A stretch of 64,000 bases of DNA from Cynocephalus volans. Lineage: Eukaryota; Chordata; Mammalia; Dermoptera; Cynocephalidae. Below, piece by piece: positions 33,425-45,298 of this stretch (its first letter is position 1; the number at the start of each line of letters is the position of its first letter). The notes under the pieces are model-generated. The model was given only the letters and a program-made list of their open reading frames with translations. It was not told where the DNA came from and ran no database searches. Where the stretch lies: the NCBI RefSeq assembly GCF_027409185.1, contig NC_084461.1, positions 137,499,001 to 137,563,000 of the forward strand. Reading direction: 5' to 3'. The position numbers and the translations under genes are program-made.

Positions 33425-33515
33425 AGATATCACTTCATTTAGTCCATATGAGAGCCATATAGAGAAGTATTATTATCTTTCCCATTTTACGGATCAAAAA
33501 CTGAGGTAAAATGGA
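33425..33515 (-). repeat. MIR scrap (reverse)
   Basis: Short reversed MIR core: ATTTAGTCCATATGAGAGCC, then TATTATTATCTTTCCCATTT, TACGGATCAAAAACTGAGG. Confidence 0.45.
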
Positions 33516-33922
33516 AAATGTATGTTTATCAGAAAGAAAATGATTTATGGGTGTGTTTCCTGGAACTGGAAGGTCAAAGGGGAATAGAGACAGTAACAAA
33601 TCAACTTTTCCCTTATTTTTATTATTATAAACTAATAGCCATGGTTTAACCAAACTCTGGTTAAAAAAAAAAAATCTAATAATCCGTAATGGCTTATACT
33701 GAAAAGCAATACTCTCCCACTCCACCCTCAGTCTCCATCTTAAGAGGTGACTTTGTCCCACTGTCATATTTCTCAGAGACATGCAAAGCATTATCACCAC
33801 TGTTCCTCATCTTTCTCTGACATTATTTTGGTGATTATGCTTGTAAAGTCCCAGCTAACTCATTGAGAACTGGCTTGGAGGCCTCTGCAAAGACCTCTTT
33901 TATTGCACGGTCACAAGAAATA

Positions 33923-35243
33923 CAGTTGATTCTCATTATTGGGATAGTTAATGTTCTATGAAGGTGTCATAAATGCTGAATTAGTGAATACCGAACAATT
34001 GCTCCTAGGGGAAATACAGGGTTTTATTCCTGTGAGCTTCTGATCACAATATTTTTGTGAATTTATTAATACATAACCTTGTTTTGTGTGTTCTTGTATA
34101 AAGATGCCTTATTTAATATATATTGCTGATTCATTAACATTGAACTTATGGCTGAAAGCACTATAACTCATGCCTGAATAAAGCTTATCTAATGCACATA
34201 TTTGCTATAAAAGGCACATTATAATCTTCCTGTGCTTATGAACACTAGACAGCATTTCAATACTACACTTGGGGGCTATTTTAAACATCAAAATCACTAT
34301 CAAAACGCATGGCAATGCAAAAAGTGTGGCACTAAATAGACTACAGAAAAGTACACTTGCCTTCAGCTTGGGAGCTGAAACAAGAAAGCAGAGTGTAGGG
34401 GTCGGAAGGTGTGATACCTTTTCTCTCCATAAGGGTCATGACTGACACTATTAAAAATGATTACATTATGTAATGTTGAATATACTAATTATCCTGGAAG
34501 AAAAAATAAATAAAATTAAAAACAAAAAACAAGAGAAAGGCATAACAGATTTATTTAATCGAAGTTTCACATGACATGGGAGCCTTCAGAAATGAAGACC
34601 CAGAGATCCAGGGAAAACTGTTTATTTTTATTCTTAGGTTTGATGAAGAATGAACAGCCATGTAGAACTGTGACTGGATGAAAGGGTATGATCTAGTGGT
34701 AATAGTCTTGGGGGGGTGGTGTGTTGGAGGCAGCAAGGCCTGCCTCTCCAGATTCTCCTTGGCTTCTGTATGTAGCATCCTTTCTCCAGGGTATGGGGCA
34801 GGGCCCTTCTGGAATGACAGTCTTCAAGGGAGAAGGGAGAAGAAAGAGCGTGACCTTTCTAGGTTTTATGGCTTGCTTTGGGGCAGAGAGGTTCTAGTTT
34901 CTATGACTGGCATCATGGGACAAAAAGGTGGGAGACAGGGAGCATAGGAGAAGGTCATAGAGACCTTGGTTCTGAGGTCCTTCCAATGTCCTTCAGTTCA
35001 AAGCACTAAGCATGCCAAGGTGCCATACCTTAGGGTACCATGTTTTGAGTCCTGACAAGAGCATCTCCTTGTCTGACCTCTGCTGGGATCATGTACCTTG
35101 GACAACTTAAAATTTTTTGGTACCCAGAGCATGTCTGTGAATGACTGTAAAAGCATTACAAATAGTATTGATTTTGGAGTTACAAATAAATTTTATTAAG
35201 CAAATTTGTATATGTTTAATCTATGAATAATGAGGATCAATTG
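33923..35243. mobile_element. Tigger-like (TcMar) element with nested material
   Basis: The left end CAGTTGATTCTCATTATTGG and the reverse complement of the right end (CAATTGATCCTCATTATTCA) are matching terminal inverted repeats. Each is flanked by TA (33921-33922 and 35244-35245), the Tigger target. The terminal blocks (about 33923-34080 and 35100-35243) follow the family. The middle (about 34380-35030) is foreign: an L1 3'-end-like stretch with an A-rich tail at about 34440-34535, then unresolved sequence. No transposase frame remains. Confidence 0.75.
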
Positions 35244-35679
35244 TATATCACTAAAGGGCAGTAGTTGAGGAGAGCCCCCTTCTCTCTTGGTTGTTCCTAA
35301 TCTCATAACACATCAGCCAAGTCAGTCATTCATTCCCTACTTCAATCCCCCAGATACTTATCTGGCAATAAAAAAAATCATTGAACAGGTGAGCCTGATG
35401 GTAGGCCAAGATGTGAATTCAATGATGTTGTCTAGCCTCTCAATCTGATACGTGAGCTGATAGATAGAATATATCTTGCTGGAAGCCACACAGCATGTTA
35501 TTGACAGTCCAGAGAAACTCCAGCACTCCTGTGTTATCAGTCCAATGGTCTCCCTACAGCTTACTGCTTCTTTGAGCTAGGTGGCCACTGCACACATACC
35601 TGATTGAGGCTGCCAGTAATTGGCTTGTGCTTACAGTAATTTTAGTTCCAATAGGTATTGAACCCCTACTCTGTGACTT
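35244..35679. other. No gene recognised
   Basis: Unassigned sequence between the Tigger and an L2 tail. Confidence 0.35.
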
Positions 35680-35785
35680 TGAGCTCCTTGAGGACAGGGG
35701 CTATGTCTTGTTCATTATTTTGCCTCCAGGACCTAGCACAGAGTCTGGCACGTGGAAAATTTTCAATAGAGTGAATAGCATTGAG
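35680..35785 (+). repeat. L2 LINE 3'-end fragment
   Basis: GAGCTCCTTGAGGACAGGGG, then GACCTAGCACAGAGTCTGGC, then an AATAGAGTGAATAG end. Confidence 0.8.
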
Positions 35786-35904
35786 AAGTAATGGGTAAAA
35801 TGTAGGTGATTCTAGAATTTCAATGAATTTCTAAAAATGAATAAAATACACAATAGTATAAAGTTCTGTGGGAGATCCAGGAGAATTATAGGCTATGGTC
35901 CTTA

Positions 35905-36125
35905 CAATGGTTAAGATCACAGGGTCTGGAGTCAGATAGGTCTGGACTCATGCCTGGTAGTATGGCCTTGAGCAAGACACCTAACCTCTCTCTGTCTCAG
36001 TTTTCCTCCCCGTAGCATGAGGATAATAGTAGGTGCAACCATTTGGGTTGGTTGTGGGATTAAATGTGACAGTGACCATCAAGAGTTTAGTTTAATGCCT
36101 CAAAATGTATTAAATTCTCAGTATA
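35905..36125 (+). repeat. MIR SINE
   Basis: ATGGTTAAGATCACAGGGTC, CTGGAGTCAGATAGG, GACACCTAACCTCTCTCTGT and CTCAGTTTTCCTCCCC: a nearly full MIR. Confidence 0.85.
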
Positions 36126-36163
36126 TATCAGCTATCAATTTTCTTGTCTCATTGGATTAATGA

Positions 36164-36268
36164 AATATATGGACATAATATACATCAAAGGTTCAGATCC
36201 TTGTACCAGCCACCCACCAAAAAAAAAACATCGAAACCAAAAAGTAAATAAAAGTCAATATATGGACA
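36164..36268 (+). mobile_element. 5'-truncated CYN-like SINE with 12-bp TSD
   Basis: AATATATGGACA occurs exactly at 36164-36175 and 36257-36268. Between them is the 3' half of the same SINE as at 30550: GGTTCAGATCCTTGTACC, then AGCCACCCACC and an A-rich tail. The tRNA head upstream of box B is missing. Confidence 0.8.
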
Positions 36269-36394
36269 AAAGGAACAATCAAATCACAGGTGAGCCCCCC
36301 ATAAGATTCAGGGCCTAAAGAATAACTCAAAGAGGAAAGAGTTTATATGGACCGAGACATGCGGGAAAGGCTTCTTGGGGAAGGAGGCAACAGA

Positions 36395-36690
36395 TCCGGT
36401 TTTGAGGGATAGCTGAGATTTTCCTGGAGTGGAGAGGAGTCCAGGAGGTAATAATTGGCATGAATAGAGACGTCATGGCCAGACTGCACCTGGCATGCTG
36501 GGGAGACACAGAAGAGGGGGGCTTGCCCATCATGCAGGAGCCTGAGGAAAACATGCCAGGTGAGTAGGATAGGATTCTGTAGGACAGAGACTCAAAGGCC
36601 ACGCGTTGGGTGGAGGCATTGTGACTTTTGCTCCTGGAGGAAATGAGAAGCTATTGAGCTGCTTTAAGCACTGCCAGGAAAACTCCCAAG
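36395..36690 (-). repeat. L2 LINE fragment (reverse)
   Basis: GAGGGATAGCTGAGATTTTC, then the AGACTGCACCTGGCATGCTG segment, then GGAGGAAATGAGAAGCTATT follow the reversed L2 order. Confidence 0.5.
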
Positions 36691-38194
36691 TCATTTCCTT
36701 TGTCCTAGAAGCCCAGCGTGATTTTCATCGCTTCAGAACTCAAAGAGGGTTCTCTTTTCTCAAAACGCTCTTGTTTTGAAGTTATTGTCTGAATAAGGAG
36801 TGACCAGCATATTTCAAAGAGATGATTCAGCCATCTTTAAGATTTCCTTATTTTTTCCTTCTGTCCCTGAAACATGGTCATTTCACTCTGCATTATTAGG
36901 AGGAGGTACAGAAATACTTTGGCTCACAATGTGAATCATATATCCACGGCTAACCAGACACTGTTCACTGAGAAGACACTCTGAGGATCAAGGCCACTTT
37001 TGAACTATGGGCATATTCCTGCATCTGCTGAATTTGTCAACAGACTCAACCTCTAGTTCCCAGGATTCACACGCATATCACTCAAATCATTGATATGCTT
37101 TCATCAGCCCTCTTGATAAGAATTCCCCTTCAGTCTCAGCAGCTTGTGGTACACTGGGGGGGGGTGGTATCTTTGAAACAGGGTAATCTGTCAGTGTTGC
37201 TGGAATGTACTTTCCCTATTCCTTTGTGTACTTTATGTATAGATCCTTTTTTATGGTGGCTCATGCTACCCATCAAGTTTCTGACAGTGTCATCTGTCAC
37301 TGCAAAAGGCCGATGTGCACACAGCTGTTTTTTTTTTTTTAAAGGTTTGTTTCTTTCAGGTCAGTGACAGGGAGTATAAGTCTGAGGAGTGAATACCTCC
37401 TATACATCACTTATATCCATTTCTCCCCAGGACCATGGAAAGTTAAGCCTTAAAAGGAAGTGAAGAGATCCTTTAGTTTATCTCTCTACCTCCACATAGG
37501 ATTAGCTAGAGGGAACCCATCAAACAACCAGGCTCTGTACTCAGGGCTGGGGACACAGAGGGGCACAAGATTTATAAAGTGAGCCCTTGCTCACAGGGGA
37601 GTGGTAGAGATCTGTAAACCATCTAAATAAAATAATCACAGTAGCGAATGGTAAGTGCTTTACGTAAAGTGAGTATATAGCAAAGGTGGCAGCCCAATTC
37701 ACACTCGACTGATGTATTAATTTTTCTTTTCTTTTTTCTTTCTTTTTCTGCTGTAACTGCTAGAAAAACATTTTGCAGTCTTTTAAATTTTTTTTACATT
37801 TAGCTGAGCATGCATCCATTTTTCATATTCTAACAATCATAAGCTGGAAAACAGACCTGTTTCTTTATGCTGATCCTTTAGCATTGAAAAGTCATGAATG
37901 AAATTTAGGTCATTCCAGAATTTCTCTCTAATAACAATTCTGTGAATTTGGACAGAATTTTATCTCCCCCCACCCCGAGTCACTTTTCCTCATGATGGCT
38001 CAGTACAAGTGACTTGGCAGATTATCCCTGTCTATGAGGGAGAAAGTAAAGTACAGAGGGACCAGTCCCCAGCCGAGTGCTCTGCGCTCATGGTCAGGGT
38101 GAGGGCTGATGAGGATTTGTTAAAACTCTCACACAAGTCTCACAGGACAGAGTAGTCATAAGAAGCCAAGCTCAGGGATCAGAACAGCCTGTTT
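36691..38194. other. No gene; L2 scrap and homopolymers
   Basis: A reversed L2 tail lies at about 37530-37680 (GGGCTGGGGACACAGAGGGG). T tracts sit at 37327-37340 and 37720-37745. Sequence at 37795-37960 is repeat-free. No exon identified. Confidence 0.4.
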
Positions 38195-38395
38195 CGGAAT
38201 TTCTCTTCTGACTCTTGCCAGCTCTGCGGAGTTTTGGCAATTTCTCCAATTTTTCTAAGATTCCATTTCTCATCTATCAAGTACAATAATACTACCTCCT
38301 TTGTACATTTACTTCAAGGATTTAATATTAAAATGTAACCAGAACATTTAATACGTGTACAATGACAAGGCACTGTAAATGCTCAATTAGAAGAA
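38195..38395 (+). repeat. MIR SINE, diverged
   Basis: TCTTGCCAGCTCTGCGGAGT, CCATTTCTCATCTATCAAGT, AATAATACTACCTCC and GTACAATGACAAGGCACTGT keep the MIR order. Confidence 0.55.
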
Positions 38396-38621
38396 ATTCT
38401 CATTGGGAAACGTAAGTCCTCTGATTCCCGTTTAAGTGTCTTGTCCTCTGGCCTCGGCTGCCTCTCTTTCTTTTCATGGCTGTCACTGTGACATGGAGAA
38501 TGCTTTTATGATTGCAGTCCGGGTTTAGGGAGGAGCTTTGGTTTTGGGTTTCCATTTTGCAACAGGCAGTAGAACCTGGCGATGATGAGAAGGAGTTCAG
38601 CTGACCTGTTCTCATGGTGTG

Positions 38622-38800
38622 ATGTCTGTCAAGTCACAACCTCTGTGAGCTTCTGTTTACTTAGTAGAGATATGATGCTTGTCTAACGAGGTGTTGTAAG
38701 GATTAGACGGGATCAAGACTGTGAAGTGCTAGGCACCAGGCTAGACACATTCTATGTGTTCAGGGAAAGGTAGCTGAGATTATTATTATTATTACCATTG
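38622..38800 (+). repeat. MIR SINE
   Basis: GTCAAGTCACAACCTCTGTG, GGTGTTGTAAGGATTAGACG, GAAGTGCTAGGCACCAGGCT and an ATTATTATTATT tail. Confidence 0.75.
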
Positions 38801-39036
38801 CAAGTTAAGTATCCCTTATCCGAAATGCTTGGGACCAGAAGTGTTTCGGATTTCAAATTTGTTTGGATTTTGGAATGTTTGCAGATACTTTAACTGGCTG
38901 AGTATTCCTGCTGCAAGAATCTGAAATCTGAAATGCTCCAGTGAACATTTTCTCTGAGGGTCATGTTGGGTACAAAAAGTTTCAGATTTTAGAGCATTTT
39001 TGCTCTTGGATTTCGGGATTAGGGATGATCAACCTG
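38801..39036. mobile_element. Short Tigger-type MITE
   Basis: TTAAGTATCCCTTATCCGAA at the left, GGATTAGGGATGATCAACCTG at the right, and internal AAATGCTTGGGACCAGAAGT and GGTCATGTTGGGTACAAAAA, all as in a well-known Tigger-related MITE. TA follows the right end; the left TA is lost. Confidence 0.8.
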
Positions 39037-40044
39037 TATCACCATTTCTTAAACACAATTTACCTTTCCTTGACTACCATGGGAAGATAATAGTAATTTC
39101 CTTTCAGGCTTATGTAAAACAGGGAGCAAGCTTTGAGCCAATTCTCATGGGTGGCAATAAGAGGATGCCTACCAAAATTTCAAAATCAGACATGCTAGGC
39201 TGTCCTGTTGTGTCCTGCCTGCTCCTCCCCAGAGGGCCTGTTAGTGCCTTGACCGCACATTCTCATCCCCAGACCCAGTGAGGCCTTCCCTCTAGGGGAG
39301 GAACATTTTGTACAAAAACCCCACAACATCATGTTCTTTTGTCCTGTGGTATTTTCACCCACTGCCAGGTGCTACCTGGCATGTGGCTTTGATTGACAAG
39401 ATTACTAATCCATTGTAATCATATTTTCATAATTAGTCCCTGTGAGGCCCGGCTGGCTGCTCTTCCCCAGGTAAACTCCTGCCTGCTGCAGACTGTTTTC
39501 ACCAACTGTCACCTCTCCAGGAGGGAGCTGTCGGTCTAGCACCCACAGCTGTTACTAAGAATTGCTTTTGAATTCTTCCTGATCTTTCCTTTTTTGGCAC
39601 TTGGCTGCTAGGGATCCTAGCTTGATTAAAAGTTACAATTATTGATTTCAGACCTGAACAGATACCAGAAATGGCTTTAGTTTTTCCATCTTGCTGATCG
39701 AACACTGCCTGTTTCTCTTGTGCAGTTTTCTCCTTCCCGTCCTCCTCACCCCCATCCCTGCGGCAAGGGTGAGGGGAACTTCAAAGGCATTTCTGAATAA
39801 AAGAACACATGGTGGGACATCAATTATTTACCAGGCAAAGTTTTCGCAGGTGCAGGGGCCTCTCCCTCTTTGTCTTGTAGAGGATGGCAAGAGTAGCACA
39901 TTTGGAAGTCCCACCCTCCCCGCCCATGCTGACCACTGTGGCCACTAAAGGTTGTTGAACTCTGTCCAGACTCTTCTGCATTCTGGCCCTGCACTGATTC
40001 AATAAAGGGTGACCAGATGACCGTTATTCCTTGAGCCTTGCTGT
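39037..40044. other. No gene recognised
   Basis: Repeat-free sequence. 39380-39560 could be conserved noncoding DNA (TAATCC and AATTAG cores), but nothing can be shown from one genome. Confidence 0.35.
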
Positions 40045-40258
40045 AAGCCACACACCGTGCTGGGGCTGTTCTTCATCTTATTTAATCCTTGCAGCAACCT
40101 TAGGAAGTGGCTACTAACTGTTCTCTCCATTTTACAGACAGATGATGAACCAAGATACAGAAAAGTTAGGTGACTTGCCCAAGGTCCCTTGGCTAGAAGG
40201 TAGCAGATCTGGGATTTGAGCTGGATCCCATCTCTCCAGAGCTGGGAGTCATAACCAA
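40045..40258 (-). repeat. MIR SINE (reverse)
   Basis: ATTTAATCCTTGCAGCAACC, CCATTTTACAGACAGATGAT, GGTGACTTGCCCAAGGTCCC, then GATTTGAGCTGGATCCC. Confidence 0.85.
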
Positions 40259-40260
40259 CA

Positions 40261-40309
40261 TGTATCTCTAGTTCACATTCAACTCTGTTGAATGTGAACT
40301 AGAGATACA
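40261..40309. repeat. Perfect 23-bp inverted repeat with 3-nt loop
   Basis: The arm 40261-40283 (starting TGTATCTCTAGTTC) is an exact reverse complement of 40287-40309 (ending GAACTAGAGATACA). The loop is TCT. It abuts the end of a reversed MIR. Confidence 0.97.
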
Positions 40310-40784
40310 AGAAACCAGCACTACTCAGAGGAGGTGGCAGTGTCTTTGAGAAGAGGGGCATCAGAAGTCTTCATGGAAGAGGAGGCCTTGGAAACAGGGG
40401 AGGTTGTTTAGTCCTATTTTGGTACATGGAGAAGTAGAAATGTATTTTCTTTGAGGCCTGGGCAGGGCTAGAGAAGGAAATTGCTGCAGGACCAGCACAG
40501 GATACATGTCTTCTGTCACTGAGCTGCGGTACCATTAAATCCATTGTGTGGGCTTGTGTCCCCAGACTCCTCAGCCTCTGACTGTCCTGAGGTCATCTCA
40601 GTAATGAAAGCCAGTGTGCCACTGGCTCTTTTTGCTCTCACCTACAAAACCCACTCAACTATTTCTTGGAACCTCCAAGTGCTTATTCTGGCATATCAGC
40701 GGCTGCCAGAGTCATCTCTACTCAGGGGATGGGAGGGAATTCATTAGGTTAGCTTGAATTCTGTTAGATTCCTTTTTATTTGTT

Positions 40785-41005
40785 AATATTTATGGGGTGC
40801 TTGCTAAACACCAGACACTCTGATCAGTAAGGGTTTTTCATGTATTATCTCACTTTACTTATTCACTCTGAAAGGTAGGCTTTGTTATGCCCATTTTACT
40901 GGTGAAGAAATGGGGGCTTGGCAAAATTGAGAAAACTTGGCCACATAGATAAGTGGTGGAGCCAGAATTTGAACATGGATCAAAGATCACACTCTTAGCA
41001 CCATG
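40785..41005 (-). repeat. MIR SINE (reverse)
   Basis: TGTATTATCTCACTTTACTT, CCATTTTACTGGTGAAGAAA, GGTGGAGCCAGAATTTGAAC, then CACTCTTAGCACCAT. Confidence 0.8.
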
Positions 41006-41018
41006 TTGTTATAATAAA

Positions 41019-41098
41019 GTGTGTGTATGTGTATGTATGTGGGGGCAGGGGAGTGGAGAGAGAGACAGAGAGAGGGAGGGAGAGAGAGAATAGGTGGA
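41019..41098. repeat. Compound (GT)n / (GA)n microsatellite
   Basis: A short GTGTGTATGTGTATGTATGT run followed by a GAGA/GGGA tract. Confidence 0.8.
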
Positions 41099-42573
41099 GA
41101 GAGGATTCTCATGCCTTTTAGTAAGGGATCGTAATCCCATCATCAATAAAAGTATTTAATCTTTGAATTTTTCTTTCTCAGTGAAGACCTCCTCCTCTCT
41201 GTTCCCTATGCCTAAAGCTGGCACTATTAATATAATGGCTTTTGAAAAGTAATAACTTTGAAGTCCTGGGTGAACACTCCCAGTTGATGTTTGCCTACAT
41301 TTGGGCTTTGAGCACTGAGTTGGTCCACTGGTCTCCAAGGGCTGCCTTTGTCTGGTTGAACACTCAGAAGGTTGAAAGTGCATTAAGAGGAAAATCCTAC
41401 TGTGGATGGAAGGGAAGTTGTTGGCTCTTTAGGTTCACTCATGGTGAGATGCACAGTGGCCAAGGTCAAATTCTCCAGGAAAGGGCTGCTAAGTTCATCC
41501 CACCAGGCTGCCAATGCATAGATATACACAATAATGAATTTTCTTCAGAAAAATAAAATTCATCATCTTCTCAGCAGGAATCACACAGCTACACATCAAG
41601 ACATCAGAGATGTTGAGAAAACATGGATGTTAATATCACCTGAATTTTCAAATAGGGTGGTGAGCCAAACAGCAACTATTTAGGAAATTAGGGTGGACAA
41701 CTAAAGCCAGGTTCTTTGCTCTGGTTTGGTTCTGAATACAGCACCTACTTGGGACTGTGTTCAGAGTATGTGCTCAAACTGAACTATTTCCTGACAGTTT
41801 CAAATGATCTCATAATTTGACCATGGAAATCTAGATGGCCTTCCCAAAGACCTAACATGCCACGTGAACTGGGGTTATATTTGCCTCCACAGGCTTCTTT
41901 ATTGTGTGGTTCAAGGGGAGCCAGTCCAAGGTAATTACCTACCTCTCACTTGCTGCCTCTTGTCCCCTCCTAACTTGTGTAATTTGCCTCCATGAATACA
42001 AAAGTGTACAAAGAAGTGCCTGATGTGCTTATAAATAATCCCCTCATGTCTTTTGCTTTTCATACTCCTCAGTGATGTCTATCTTTTGTTATTACTGCCA
42101 GTGATCTTGGTAAGAATCAAGCAAATTAGACAAAAGTTCGTTATGAATCCATTGTTTCAGGCAATGCACCAATATCCGGGGTCCCTATATTTCTGGACAT
42201 TTCAGTGAGGGAAGGCACATGTTAAAGAAAGATATCCCTGAAGAAGAGATTACCATACCTAAGCAGGGCTGTGTTCCCTGCCACCGATGTTCTGCTCCCT
42301 TGCTAAACTGTATAGTGTTGCCTGAGCTCTAAATCAGCTTCAGTGTATCTCTTAAAACCACCTTTCTAGCTTCTGCCTTCTCCAGGTTGCTCAGACACAA
42401 ATCCATGTCCAAGCATGGGCTAGGTAGGTGGGGGTCAAGAGTATCACGATTGTTGGCAGACACTGTACTCCCCTACTGGATTGAGTCTTTTTCTCTAGGT
42501 GCCCTCACACATAATAATGTCTAAGGTCCATCCCAAAGTCTTTGACAGACATACATAGAAGTTAGGTCTAAAT
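41099..42573. other. No gene recognised
   Basis: About 1.5 kb without an assigned repeat. The 104-codon frame at 41242-41556 has no domain I recognise. Confidence 0.35.
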
Positions 42574-42745
42574 CACATATTTATGCATATGTATGTATAT
42601 ATGTGTATGTACATATACATGCATATGTATTATATATGTGTGTATGTGCATATATATGCATATGTATGTGTATATGTGTATTTGCATATATATGCATATG
42701 TGCATGTGAATGAATGTTTATATGCACACTCACACACAAACACAT
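42574..42745. repeat. (TATG/CATA)n alternating purine-pyrimidine tract
   Basis: Roughly 170 bp of ATATGTGTATG / GCATATATATGC mixtures with long alternating purine-pyrimidine runs, running into a short CACACTCACACACAAACAC tail. The open frames on both strands are microsatellite artefacts. Confidence 0.9.
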
Positions 42746-43084
42746 ACACACTTCCTCTCTTTTAAGGTGAGTTTTTGTGAAAAGAGACCAAAAGATTAAG
42801 GAACATTTCATGAATAAGAGGCAAAATGAGGTTCCTGATAATTTGTTGATCCACCTTAAGTGTTCCTGGGCTCCAGGGGATTAGAGGGATAAGTGACTTT
42901 GATACTGTAAACCCCAAAGTATTCAGGAGTGATGTATAGAGGTACCCCTATGGAAACACTGAGTAAAATGTGCACTTCAAATAGAGTTGTGGGCTTTCTT
43001 AGGAAGATTTCCCCTCTGCCCCCCGCCCCACAGAAAGAGTCGTTCTGTATCTTTCCCCAGAACTTTGTGCAATTGGATCTTTCT

Positions 43085-43410
43085 TACTAGTTCTTAGCTC
43101 AGATGTTACCACTTAAAGTTTTCCTTTCTCTGCAGACTAAAGCCATTCTCCCATCCTAACTTGCAATCTCTATCATATTACTTTATATTGTATTTAATGA
43201 CCCTTAACATGGTCTGAAATTATCGTATTTTTAAAATTTATTCATTCATTCATTCATCTCTCTCCTGCCCCCCAACACACACACATATTCCAGAAAGAAA
43301 GTCCTGAGACAGCAAAGTTATTGTCAACTCACTTTCCATGACCCGAAACAGTATCTAGCACACAGTTGGAGCTTAGCAAATATTTGCTGAGTGAATAAGT
43401 GAATGAATGT
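43085..43410 (+). repeat. L2 LINE 3' fragment
   Basis: TTAGCTCAGATGTTACCACT, then an interior with (ATTC)n and CA-rich insertions, then AACAGTATCTAGCACACAGT and TATTTGCTGAGTGAATAAGT. Confidence 0.8.
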
Positions 43411-44139
43411 TTTCCTTCCTGATTATGTTTGCAGGATAACTGGGGGTATTAGGCATCCAGTGCCTGTCATCTTAGACCAGTCTTCTCCTGTGGGGGAAAA
43501 TAATTGGCTCATTAAGAACTGCATCTACATTGGTGTCACATTCTGCACCGTGGAGCCAGGCCACCAGGCCTGAAATATTAATAACCCGAGGATCTGGCTA
43601 TCCCTGTTTTGTAGCTGCTTTAGCCTCAATGACTCTCAGGTTGAGAAATAGTTGCCATGTCACTCCTCCTCTGCTCCTTCATGAGGGAGAGGCAGGGATG
43701 CTGGCAGAAATACCTCAGGAGTTCCCTGCTGTCCAGGAGACAGGGGCTGAACTTCCTGAGGGCAGAAGCTTATGGAAGGTGACTGTGAATTAAGGGGGTC
43801 TCTGCTCCTGGACTGAGCCATGCCACCCCGTGCATGTGACAGGTGAACCTAGTGATGGGTGCAGGCTCTAAGGGAACAAGAAATGTGTCCTCACAGACTC
43901 AAAGGCTGTCATTTCTCAGTGTTCGAGAAACATCAAGAAATAACTTTTTTTTTCCCTTTCTTTACTTCTCTTTGCCCTCTGAAGACAGATCAAGTTTGTA
44001 GTCCAGACTCCTAACCATTCTGCTTTACAGAAGGTCTAAAGTTCCACCACAAACTAAAACTTGATATATTCTGCACTGGTATGAAAATCAGATGAAATCC
44101 CTGGGTTTATTCTAACTTCTTGCAAGTAACTTTTTAGAG
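43411..44139. other. No gene recognised
   Basis: No repeat family or exon assigned. Confidence 0.35.
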
Positions 44140-44350
44140 GAAAAGTAATTCCTGAGCTCTTTACCACTTTCATAGCTGTTCCATATTTATTCTTGCATTG
44201 AATTCTTAGAAAAACCCTGTGAAGCATATCCCCATCTTTAGGATGAGGACACACAGAGAGAATGACTGTTCCAAGGACAGAGAGCTAGAATAAGGCAGGA
44301 CTGGAATTGAAATCCTTGTAATACGATTCCATGGCCAGGGTTCTTTTTAT
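44140..44350 (-). repeat. MIR SINE (reverse)
   Basis: CCCCATCTTTAGGATGAGGA, GAATGACTGTTCCAAGGACA, then GGACTGGAATTGAAATCC. Confidence 0.7.
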
Positions 44351-44502
44351 TATGTCCCAGTTGCCTTCTAGAACTTAAGTTGTAATATACAGTTTTAAAT
44401 ATGGCCCATTAAGAAAGTGTAATTTTTGTAGTTTAATGTAAGGCATTTTAAAGGCACAAGCAAATAATGAGAAAAGAAACATTTAGAGAGCTCCCTAAAT
44501 GG

Positions 44503-45140
44503 GAGATGGAGGTTCCTCAAACAACCACAGATAAAACTGCTATACGATCCAGCAATTCTACTGCTGGGTGTTTACCCAAAGGAATGGAAATCATCATGTT
44601 GAAGGTATATCTGCACCCCCATGTTTATTGTAGCTCTACTTACAATTGCCAAGAGTTGGAACCAACCTAAATGTCCATTGATGGATGACTGGATAAGGAA
44701 ATTGTGGTATATATACTCAATGGAATACTGCTCCGCCATAAAAAAGAATGAAATTCTGCCATTCACAGCAGCATGGATGAACTTACAGAAAATTATGTTA
44801 AGTGAAATAAACCAGGCACAGGAAGAGAAAGAGGTAGGGATGTCCTCACTCATAAGTGGGAGCTAAAAAAAAAAAAAAATGAAAAAGAAAGATACAACAA
44901 TCCCAGTAATTCATTAAACTTTCAAAAGGAGAGAACAGAATTGAGTTTACCAGAGGTGGGAAAGGGGGAAGGGGAAGGGATTAATGAGAAATTGATGAAT
45001 GGCCACAAAAATGACTACACTGTGTAAAGTGGAATATACTATTTATCCTGATTTGAGCATCACATATTGCACTCAGGTATTGATATTTGATGTGATACCC
45101 CACAGATATGTACAATCAATTATTTTTCAATAAAAAAAAA
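44503..45140 (+). mobile_element. L1: 5'-truncated L1 (end of ORF2, 3' UTR, poly(A))
   Basis: It begins near GGAGGTTCCTCAAACAACCA, inside the last part of ORF2. The last ~80 codons are still open ([17 protein letters not shown] ... SLISGS, stop at 44866). The 3' UTR differs from that of the 21979-27356 L1 (it ends TATTTGATGTGATACCCCAC, then AATCAATTATTTTTCAATAA), so it is another and probably older subfamily. A second A-rich tract follows at 45177-45199. No target duplication could be fixed. Confidence 0.85.
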
Positions 45141-45211
45141 GACCAATGTAGAACTTACAGAAAAATGTAAGTCTGACAAAAATAAAAAATAAAAAAAAAG
45201 AGCCGGGGAGT

Positions 45212-45298
45212 AACGTGTATGTGTATATGTGTGTGTGTGTTTGTGTGTGTATATATGTGCATGTATGTGTGTGTACGTGTGTGTATGTGTGTGTGTGG
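45212..45298. repeat. (TG)n microsatellite
   Basis: GTGTATGTGTATATGTGTGT and further TG/TATG units to about 45298. Confidence 0.9.

Noticed and set aside
42581..42811. Histidine/tyrosine-rich reading frames on both strands
   Set aside because: Pure microsatellite translation.
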